NCBI RefSeq assembly: GCF_025024155.1
Contig: NW_026251712.1
Coordinates: 424,501-488,500 of the forward strand
DNA from: Gamsiella multidivaricata
Taxonomy: Eukaryota; Mortierellomycota; Mortierellomycetes; Mortierellales; Mortierellaceae
Length of the DNA stretch: 64,000 nucleotides
Direction: 5' to 3'
Below are positions 57,101 to 64,000 of this stretch, one piece after another. Position numbers and translations under genes: made by a program. The notes under the pieces were generated by a model, which saw only the letters and a list, made by a program, of their open reading frames with translations, did no database searches and had not been told where the DNA came from. Within the stretch, counting starts at the first letter, position 1. Every line of letters starts with the position of its first letter.

Positions 57101-58114
57101 TTGGAGCACTTTCTCCTCGAGATCCAAAAAGATGTCTTCCGATGGCTTGAATCGGCTCTGGTCGATAACCTCATGGGTTTTGATGGCTGCCATGAATCTG
57201 TAAGCATCGAGCATATGGCTAATATCGGGCGACTGGGGTAGGGCGCGGATGATCTCCAGGTTGCGAACTATTCCAAGGCTGGGAATGTTCTCAGTATAGT
57301 CGTTCTTGGACACGATGCCCAGCAGCGTCACATAGTCTGCGCTGGGAACGTGAAGTGCATTGGTAACACTCTCCTTGGTATACAATGCATAGGCCAGGCC
57401 GTGGAAGATCGGCCGCAAAACCTTGGTGACCGACGGATATATCAACAGATCGGAATCTGCTGACACCACGAAGCTACCGGCTGCCATGGTCAGTGTGCAT
57501 GCAATGCAGGTGTCGGCCTCGGTCTTGCAAGTGCAGACAGAAAACCCCTTTTCTCGTAAGGCATCCCGGAGTGTCTGCTTGGCTGCTGCATCAAATCTGT
57601 ATACATCGCGGAGGCCCTTCTTGATCTTCGTTATCACGCTCTTCGAGGTCCATTGGCCGTTCGACGACTTCGTGCTCATGACTTTCAAGTCCGCCTGTAA
57701 CTTCTTGAGGTCCGCTGTCAGTCTGTTCTTTCGCCTGATGTGCTCGTTCCGCTTCTGTTGAGATGGGGCGCCATCGATGTGAATCGTACATTGCGCAGGA
57801 GTAAAGTCCTTCGCCAAACGCGCTGCCATCGTGAGACTGACAGCTCGGACCTTGCTTGGATCGTAATCATCCGTGATCTGGCGAACGAGGGATCCATAAA
57901 ACGCGCCGAAGAGGTCAACCTTAACAGCTTGGTTCTGGTAATCTTGAGGATCCGCGGCAACTGGATCCAAACCGCGCTTCTTCAGAGTAACAAAAGGCTT
58001 TGATAAAGAGCCATCACACTGATAAATGCTAGTCGCTTGACACGAAGCACGATCAGTGATATACGAGTAGTTTTGCCACGGCTTGACACAGATGTCCACC
58101 CACATCCCCATCAT
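54189..58114 (-). CDS. XPG/FEN1-like PIN nuclease joined to Fanzor/TnpB-like RuvC nuclease; frame-broken copy
   Basis: Exon 1 (58114-56980) is a PIN/FEN1-type nuclease of about 378 residues: KVDLFG (Asp67), IHIDGAP (Asp114), KTEADTCIA (Glu199, Asp201), VSADSDLLIY (Asp220, Asp222) and SKNDYTENIPSLG (Asp272). A phase-1 donor leads to 56874-56612 (basic linker), then 56567-56025 (helical Fanzor N-terminal region ending VRVHYYGAK), 55932-54525 and 54422-54189. The RuvC half shows FKLRGIICTNGLVLHLL, VIGIDPGEVYT (RuvC-I Asp), FYNSQWMLRKRWDLQ, FAIGLGSFDSQTG, VVGVHEYYTS (candidate relocated Glu), the zinc ribbon RCPRDKC...YCRSC, and FDRDIVGSENIA (RuvC-III Asp). About 1,190 codons. The coding frame moves by -1 near 55,590 and 54,800, and possibly in the linker. 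I recall similar fused proteins among Mortierellaceae hypothetical proteins (unverified). Confidence 0.75.
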
Positions 58115-58957
58115 CGCTGTTTCCAACGTACGCAGGTAGGTGCAAATCTAGATAGGTCGCTAGGGATGCAATGGAGGATAGGGAAATCAGTCAAGTAGCG
58201 CGGTCAACCTTCAAAGGACTAAAGCCTATGAGAACTTTTGATATTAAATTACGGGGAAGAGCACCGCTCCCAGAATAAAAGAATAAACGGTCTGTTCCTG
58301 AACCAGAGTCTTCTTCACATATATATCTTGTATGCATTCGTCTAGATTGTCCGGATAACACCGCATCATCGACAGGTACTGACTGCCGTCGTCAGCAACC
58401 CACGCAACGAGATACAATCAACAGAGAATGCCAAGCCTGATCATTCGCCACCTTTGCACTATCAATTGCAACGTTTCCCCGATTTCCGATCGTCTCATTA
58501 TTGAGCATCCGTCATCGGCTTACCCTCGTGAAACGGTATTATAAAGGTACAATGGAGGCCTAATCAGCGAACATTGCCATACAACGACTCCTGAGGGGTG
58601 GACTTCATTGTCACGACTTCTCACTTCATCGGACATCATATATGTGAATACCTTGTAACTACCCCCAGTCATTCTCAATGGAACATAGTCCTAGCTCGAA
58701 CCATTTAGCCAAACAACTCCCTATATTTATTTCCTTCTATCTCTGTCTAGTCTATTTTACCTTTGTGTCAATTCATTCCGATCTAAAGGAAGACCCTGCA
58801 CCGCGAACCAGTAAATGACCGAAGCACGCCCTCGCCGAAGTCCTAATCGCGCGGTGTCTCCTGTTGTAAATAGAACTAATAGTAGAAGTTACAAAGCTCG
58901 TTGTTAGACCCCCTATACAGCAGGATGAGTACCAAGCATTCCGGCGCTGTACATATA
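58115..58957. other. Upstream flank of the nuclease gene, no gene seen
   Basis: About 840 bp between the PIN-Fanzor start and the Tc1 element. Nothing coding is seen, and no terminal inverted repeat matching the 53.7-54.2 kb side was found by eye. Confidence 0.4.
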
Positions 58958-59068
58958 CAGCCACCTAACAATTATAATTGGGCAACTTTAATTTTTCTAG
59001 CCATGAGCAAATAAATGCAACACGACTTTCTTCTCCAAGCACAGTCGACAGCAACTTGAGTAACCACC

Positions 59069-60154
59069 ATGCCGACACAGTTATCCATGGAAAAAAAAGG
59101 TATTATCGTTGAAATGAGTCTAGCGGGAATGAGCCATGCGGAAATTGCAACGAAACGCAACACACCCAGGTCCACGGTTACCAATATTATTCACATCTAC
59201 CATCTAAGAGGCACCACTGCACACGCCCCAGGTTCTGGACTGCCAAGAGCGCTCAGTGAGAGAGACATTAGGAGCATGATACGCAATACCAAGCGTGAAA
59301 GACGTGTCACTCTACGGGATATCACCAACATGGTACCCCATGAGGTGAGCGAATACACCGCTCGGAGAGCGCTCCATTCAGCTGACATTTTCAGCCGGGT
59401 AGCCGCAAAGAAACCTTATCTCAGCGACGTTTACAAGGATAGTCGACTCACATTTATGCGGAGGTACAGCAAATGGACAACAGAGCAATGGTCGAAGGTA
59501 GTATGGACTGATGAGTCAATATTCGAGGTTGGAGAGAATTTTCGCCAGATTCGAGTTTGGCGAACAGCGGAGGAAAAGTACGATGGCGATTGCCTCGCAC
59601 CTACTTTCAAGAGTGGTAGGACCTCCCTCATGGTCTGGGGCGCATTTACAGCTACTGAGAAGTCCAGGCTGGTTGTTTTTGAGCGAGGACGTCGCGACGG
59701 ACAGTGCTTCGTGGAGGATGTGTATGAGGGTGAATTGCTCAGGTTTATGACGGAGGTAAAGGATGGAATCCTCATGGAGGATGGAATCCTCATGGAGGAT
59801 GGAATCCTCATGGAGGATGGAATCCTCATGGAGGATGGAATCCTCATGGAGGATGGTGCCCCAGTGCGCAGCAACGCGCTATCAAAGAATTGGCGCCAAG
59901 CACACGGCTTTCGCAAGATAGAGGACTGGCTAGCCAACTCCTTAGATTTGAGCCCCATCGAGCATGTCTGGTCCCTCCTTGGTACTTCTCTCACTCGACG
60001 ACAAAGACAACCCTGGGACATTGCAACCCTGGTGAGAGCTCTAGTGGAGGAGTGGGATGCTTTACCACAAGAACAGCTGGCAAAGCTGATCGACACGATG
60101 CCCCAGAAACTGGAATTCGTGAAAAAGTACAGCGGCGGTAATAGCAGATATTGA
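59069..60154 (+). CDS. Tc1-family DDE transposase
   Basis: A single 361-residue frame. Two N-terminal helix-turn-helix regions are present (MSHAEIATKRNTPRSTVTNI and TLRDITNMVPHEVSEYTARRAL-type) with an intervening GSGLPRALS linker. The catalytic triad is visible: Asp148 in VVWTDES, Asp262 in LMEDGAPV, Glu298 in DLSPIEHVW, with 35 residues between the last two. The Leu-Met-Glu-Asp-Gly unit before the second Asp is tandemly repeated five times by an 18-bp minisatellite, so the spacing between the first and second catalytic Asp is increased. The frame is otherwise intact, so recent activity is plausible. Confidence 0.93.
   Translation: MPTQLSMEKKGIIVEMSLAGMSHAEIATKRNTPRSTVTNIIHIYHLRGTTAHAPGSGLPRALSERDIRSMIRNTKRERRVTLRDITNMVPHEVSEYTARRALHSADIFSRVAAKKPYLSDVYKDSRLTFMRRYSKWTTEQWSKVVWTDESIFEVGENFRQIRVWRTAEEKYDGDCLAPTFKSGRTSLMVWGAFTATEKSRLVVFERGRRDGQCFVEDVYEGELLRFMTEVKDGILMEDGILMEDGILMEDGILMEDGILMEDGAPVRSNALSKNWRQAHGFRKIEDWLANSLDLSPIEHVWSLLGTSLTRRQRQPWDIATLVRALVEEWDALPQEQLAKLIDTMPQKLEFVKKYSGGNSRY
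59761..59850. repeat. 18-bp in-frame minisatellite inside the transposase gene, 5 units
   Basis: Five identical GGATGGAATCCTCATGGA units, followed by a partial sixth that leads into the true catalytic motif. Each unit encodes D-G-I-L-M-E in frame. Confidence 0.97.
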
Positions 60155-60285
60155 ACGAGCTGCAGCCCTCTCCTTCAGCATACATCACTCTGATATTCAC
60201 CAAGGATGTTTCCATAACTCTTGAGGTGTGTTGTATATAGGTAATTTAAAATTATGATTGGCCAATTACTTTTGTTCGGTGACTG

Positions 60286-60839
60286 TACGTCACGTATAAG
60301 GCAGTCACTTTGGCATGGTATACGGCGGTGGTGCTTCCTCTGCCTTGACATCGCCACCGCGCCTTTCTTCTTCAACAACGATCAATCATCGCTCTTACCC
60401 ACGACTCCACCTTCAATTGTGAATCACATTCCTGTCGAGGAAATCGAGCAAAAAACCCCAAGGGCGCATAGAGATACAACGAAATAGTGCCCGTACACTA
60501 GAGGACACCTGGACGCTTGGACCATCGGCGCTTTTTGCCTGCAATTCCACGTGTACGCGACCACCATGCTGGATCCTTTACAGTTGCCGCAGCAATCCCA
60601 AAGAGAAGAATGTTTGTATACTAACCATTGGCGCTTCAACTAGTCCAGTAGGATTAGGATTGTGCATTCTTGCTTCGTTGTGGATTTTAACAGCTATAAC
60701 CCAAACACGCCATCAGGTAAGTCTGTCAGACTAAGCAATGGCTAAGCAATGGTTCTATGCTCTGGGAACATGACGCATATCTAACCATTATGACACATCT
60801 TTTCAAAATCCAGCTTGAGGAAACCGGTCTTTGTCGAAA
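60286..60839. promoter_or_regulatory. Upstream region and probable 5' UTR intron of TSC2
   Basis: Contains a good intron without coding content: donor CAG|GTAAGT (intron from 60,717), branch TCTAAC and acceptor TCCAG (intron end 60,813), 26 bp before the TSC2 ATG. A non-coding first exon upstream is therefore likely. Confidence 0.55.
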
Positions 60840-63800
60840 ATGGCAAGCAAACCAAAGGCGGCTTCCTCCAAGCTCAACAGCTTCTTCAAGTTTCGCATGC
60901 CGTACAAGGAGACATCACTACACGACACATTACGTCTAGATTCTGCCAATCCTTCAGACCCCATAGATGCGAACGAAATTGTGCAGCTGCTTTTGCCTGG
61001 AAATCACTCGCTGCAATCACGCCTCAGGACACTGGATGAGTTGAGCACCATCATCCAGAACTATCCATTTCAACACATCAGCGAGCTTTGGGTTGCGGTC
61101 TCGGATCTTTTGGAAGCTGGAGTCCCAAATAATGCACGGAAAGCTGCATGGAATTTTATGATTGCCTGTATCCGTGGGCAGTTTGAGGACCTCGGTATGC
61201 TCCGAGCCATCTTTTACCAAGCCATCAATGACCATGAGATCTGGGAGGACTTTGATGACAAGATCAAGGCTCTCAAGGAGTTGACTAAAGACGGTCGAGA
61301 CGTTTACGGATTCGAAAAGAATATTGTACGACTTCTGGCGCATTGGGTTGAGTCGAACTTTGAGCAAGCTAAGGTCGCTCAGCACATGACCCAGCAGCGA
61401 CTCGGCATGCAGAAATCCACGACTTCATTGGCAACCCTCAGCAGCACACCACAGCTCATTCTTCTTCAAAAGCCCATCCCGCATCTCGACGTCACCATGG
61501 CGCTCCTCATCAACGTTGTCCGGTTCAACTTTGTGTTTTTCGACGAAACAGAGATTGCAGGCCTCCTCGACCTCTTACATACAATATGCATCAACGCACC
61601 AGAGGATACACCACATGCGATTGGGTTCTTGGACATCATTGTGCGCTATGGCTACGTACCTGCGGAAGGCCTTGTAACGTTTTTGAAAATCCTCTGCTAT
61701 ACCACACTCTCGGATCTTTACAAGGACCAGGCATGGACAATCACCAGTAATCTCATGAAGAGCCACAGTGCACATAGCGCCATTCGACTGCTGTGCCTCA
61801 ATTTGCGGTCCAAGAACGACTCGATAGCGCAGATGCGAGTTGTTCAGGGATCGATCAGGCTGTTGCAGCGTTCGGTGTGGAGCAGTACCCCGATCGAGAC
61901 TCTGTCGGTTTCATACTCAACAATCCTGTGGTCTCTAAAGAGCGCCGTCGATTTCAAGTCCAAGGAGGTCGACCAGGATATTATCCGGAGTCTGAGCATC
62001 TTGTTAGAGGCACATTCGGCAGACTTGGGCGATCTCGAGTACGAAATCATCCTGGACATTCTAGAGCTCCTCTCACAGCATGTCGACGAGAAGCCAGCAG
62101 AGGAGAGCGCGTCAGTAAAGCCATTCATTTTTCGGCTGGGACCTAGTAATACTGTCGTCACCACAGGACAGCAACAGCAGCCCAACAATCCCCTCCGAGA
62201 TGCATATGGTGACCTTTTATTCCATTTTATCCGCATCTACAACAACAAGCAAATGCCGGGAATAGTTGCTCGAGTAATGAACCTCCTGGCGTCGTTGCAG
62301 GACCACCTTCCAGAAGACACCATGTTGTTGCTACTTGAATATTATTACTCAGAGCACCAATTCTACCCATATACCCCCAACTGGTTGGAGAGACTGCGCG
62401 ACCTCGTTCAAGTCTCGGTTATTCAAGATAAGCGGCCAAAGGTTCGGTCAAAGGCTCTTTCGATCGCCCTGGATGTGTACGTGTCATCACTGGATTTCTT
62501 TCACGACGAGATCGTCTCGACAGTGTTCATGGATGTGTTTGACCATCTCGACTCAGAAACGGACCAGGAGGTGGCGTCGCGAGTCTCGACATTGCTGATT
62601 GATGCTACGCAGATCGCCTCCGAGGAACTATTCTCAAAACTGCTGGACCGGATAGTTCTCTTGATCCGATGTACGTGTCACATTCCGAAACCTTCACCAT
62701 CTGGATCGACTCTTCAGCCATCACTCGCCTCACGACTTGGCATGGCTTCATCACTCTCTACGTCGCTATCATCCAGTCATCACCTTAATCACCCGCCAAG
62801 TCCTCCGGTCGCGTGCCAGTCGTTGACAGCATCCATTGGAATCGTTGACCTGTTCCAGCATGCGTTGTATGACCCGAATGGCGCCTCAAGGGTCGATACG
62901 TTTTTTTGTCTGTTAGTTGGCCTTGCGGTCGACCAAAGTATTCATAGAGCAAGCAGGTTGATCCTACTCGACTTTTTGCTGTGTCTTCGCGTCGATTTGG
63001 ACCACAGGATCTTTTGCTCGGAGGCGAGTACAGTCGAGAGCATTGCCGCTGCCACCGAGCAGCTACTCGCCGAGGAAGTAAAACAGGAGCGAGGCGACCG
63101 ATCGGCAGTGAGCAACCTGAGAGGCAGTGGAACGATGCAGCACTCCACCTCTGTACGACAACATACAGAGCCATTCTCATTCTCATCCGCCGCCAACCCC
63201 ACACGCAACTGGAAGCCGCTCATGCAAGGCAAGACCATAAAGGCGAGCCCCTATGTAATTTCATACCTGGAGATTGCTTCAACAACCGCCGAGTCTTCGA
63301 ACGATGAGACGCTACCTGCGCCGTTGGTTGGATGCGCCAAAGTGATACTCAACATTCCTCTCTACATGACCGGCGTCTTGTCGATTCTGGAGCAGGAAAA
63401 GGACTTTGCGATCTACTCGTTCGTCATCCAGCGGCTTCCCTCTCAGCTCTTCAACAAGCATTTGTTTTGCAACAGCTCGGAGCAGGTCACAAGGCTTCAC
63501 AATGTCCTGGTCGACATGACACTGAGGGACAAGATCCCTGACTCGCTCCGTAACCTGCCCCTCAGTGCCAAGCGACACAATATCTACATCCTTGCCTACA
63601 AAGTTCTCGTCATCCTGCTGTGCTACCACAGCAAGTTTAGCACCAAAGAGCTGCACGATTTGGTCCTTGCATTCATGTCCGGCCTTTCACGTCAAGCAAT
63701 GTGTGCCAAGATTTGTATCCATGCGTTGGCTGTCTGCTGCTATGAACTGCCTCAGTCCATGACGAAATATCTCTCGGTAGCTGTTCTGAGGCTCTCACAG

Positions 63801-64000
63801 ATCATGTCGACGGTGACTATCAGAGTGCACATTCTCGAGTTCCTATCAACTGTCGCGCGTCTACCGATGCTCTACTCGAACTTTGTCGAGAGCGATTACA
63901 AGCGTGTCTTTGGCATCGCTCTCAAATATGTCCAGTACACCCACACGGGCTCCAGCAACAACGCCCATCCGGCTCCTTCATCATCGATGCCATCCTCGGC
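60840..64000 (+). CDS. TSC2: Tuberin (TSC2) homologue, N-terminal part, truncated by the window
   Basis: An open frame runs from ATG 60840 to the window end (over 1,050 codons) without a stop or needed intron. It consists of HEAT-like alpha-solenoid sequence matching the tuberin N-terminal region: RKAAWNFMIACIRGQFEDLGMLRAIFY, then DDKIKALKELTKDGRDVYGFEKNI and LLAHWVE. Later come LLEYYYSEHQFYPYTPNWLERL and SIALDVYVSSLDFFHDEI. TSC2 with TSC1 forms a GTPase-activating complex for Rheb and restrains TORC1. The Rap/Ran-GAP catalytic domain would lie beyond the window. Start chosen as the first ATG after the predicted 5' UTR intron. Confidence 0.88.
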   Translation, partial: MASKPKAASSKLNSFFKFRMPYKETSLHDTLRLDSANPSDPIDANEIVQLLLPGNHSLQSRLRTLDELSTIIQNYPFQHISELWVAVSDLLEAGVPNNARKAAWNFMIACIRGQFEDLGMLRAIFYQAINDHEIWEDFDDKIKALKELTKDGRDVYGFEKNIVRLLAHWVESNFEQAKVAQHMTQQRLGMQKSTTSLATLSSTPQLILLQKPIPHLDVTMALLINVVRFNFVFFDETEIAGLLDLLHTICINAPEDTPHAIGFLDIIVRYGYVPAEGLVTFLKILCYTTLSDLYKDQAWTITSNLMKSHSAHSAIRLLCLNLRSKNDSIAQMRVVQGSIRLLQRSVWSSTPIETLSVSYSTILWSLKSAVDFKSKEVDQDIIRSLSILLEAHSADLGDLEYEIILDILELLSQHVDEKPAEESASVKPFIFRLGPSNTVVTTGQQQQPNNPLRDAYGDLLFHFIRIYNNKQMPGIVARVMNLLASLQDHLPEDTMLLLLEYYYSEHQFYPYTPNWLERLRDLVQVSVIQDKRPKVRSKALSIALDVYVSSLDFFHDEIVSTVFMDVFDHLDSETDQEVASRVSTLLIDATQIASEELFSKLLDRIVLLIRCTCHIPKPSPSGSTLQPSLASRLGMASSLSTSLSSSHHLNHPPSPPVACQSLTASIGIVDLFQHALYDPNGASRVDTFFCLLVGLAVDQSIHRASRLILLDFLLCLRVDLDHRIFCSEASTVESIAAATEQLLAEEVKQERGDRSAVSNLRGSGTMQHSTSVRQHTEPFSFSSAANPTRNWKPLMQGKTIKASPYVISYLEIASTTAESSNDETLPAPLVGCAKVILNIPLYMTGVLSILEQEKDFAIYSFVIQRLPSQLFNKHLFCNSSEQVTRLHNVLVDMTLRDKIPDSLRNLPLSAKRHNIYILAYKVLVILLCYHSKFSTKELHDLVLAFMSGLSRQAMCAKICIHALAVCCYELPQSMTKYLSVAVLRLSQIMSTVTIRVHILEFLSTVARLPMLYSNFVESDYKRVFGIALKYVQYTHTGSSNNAHPAPSSSMPSS

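Larger units (their letters stand above)
58958..60285. mobile_element. Complete Tc1/mariner element, 1,328 bp, TA target duplication
   Basis: Both ends can be read. Left: TA then CAGCCACCTAACAATTATAA and TTGGGCAACTTTAATTTT. Right, on the opposite strand: TA then CAGTCACCGAACAAAAGTAA and TTGGCCAATCATAATTTT. The imperfect terminal inverted repeats are at least 38 bp long and each is flanked by TA (58956-58957 and 60286-60287), the Tc1 insertion signature. One transposase gene lies between them. Confidence 0.92.

Noticed and set aside
54189..60285. PIN-Fanzor gene as cargo of the neighbouring Tc1 element
   Set aside because: The Tc1 TIRs and TA duplications close at 58,958 and 60,285, excluding the nuclease gene.
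1..64000. CRISPR arrays, operons or bacterial-type features
   Set aside because: No regularly spaced direct repeats with unique spacers; gene structure is spliced and eukaryotic throughout.

Overview
The window is nuclear DNA of a fungus. Genes are split by short introns with GTAAG-type donors and TAG/CAG acceptors, and many introns carry long A or T runs. The gene set (Cet1-type RNA triphosphatase, CxxCH cytochrome c, chitin deacetylase, a DUF7707-like secreted protein, F-box proteins with poly-Q tracts) is fungal. The mix of a tuberin (TSC2) homologue, glutamate decarboxylase, a PHD/linker-histone protein and a PIN-plus-Fanzor nuclease suggests an early-diverging lineage. My best guess is Mortierellaceae; this is inference.

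Layout. 1-20.5 kb is ordinary gene space: a peptidase M50B-like membrane protein (-), a Q-rich F-box-like protein (-), ribosomal protein eS6 (+), a RidA deaminase (-), a GPI-type chitin deacetylase (-), an F-box/LRR protein (+), the mitochondrial rRNA 2'-O-methyltransferase Mrm1 (-), and the capping-enzyme RNA triphosphatase Cet1 (+). The last two share a roughly 210-bp divergent promoter. 20.9-25.4 kb is a gene-poor graveyard of Tc1/mariner relics and dispersed repeats, with a damaged secreted-protein gene, a degenerate tRNA-like sequence and one intact tRNA-Ile(AAU). 26-33 kb holds a mitochondrial PP2C phosphatase (-), glutamate decarboxylase (-) and a DUF7707-like secreted protein (+). 33-37 kb shows no convincing gene. 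37-49 kb holds a PHD + H15 chromatin protein, a divergent cytochrome c (axial Met replaced by Lys) followed by a decayed cytochrome c pseudogene, methionine aminopeptidase 1 and a PEHE-like chromatin protein, all on +. 49-54 kb holds biosynthetic threonine deaminase (-) and a cyclophilin (+).

The most unusual locus is 54.2-58.1 kb (-). A XPG/FEN1-like PIN nuclease is followed on the same strand, with phase-compatible splice sites, by a Fanzor/TnpB-like RuvC nuclease with a zinc ribbon. Acidic residues of both nuclease modules are present, but the RuvC half changes to the -1 frame at about two or three points, so this copy may be a young pseudogene. Immediately beyond it (58,958-60,285) sits a complete Tc1 element with TIRs and TA target duplications. 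Its transposase contains an in-frame 18-bp minisatellite built from its second catalytic Asp motif. The window ends inside TSC2.

Splice sites were assigned by eye from phase and family similarity. Where two solutions are possible the entry says so.
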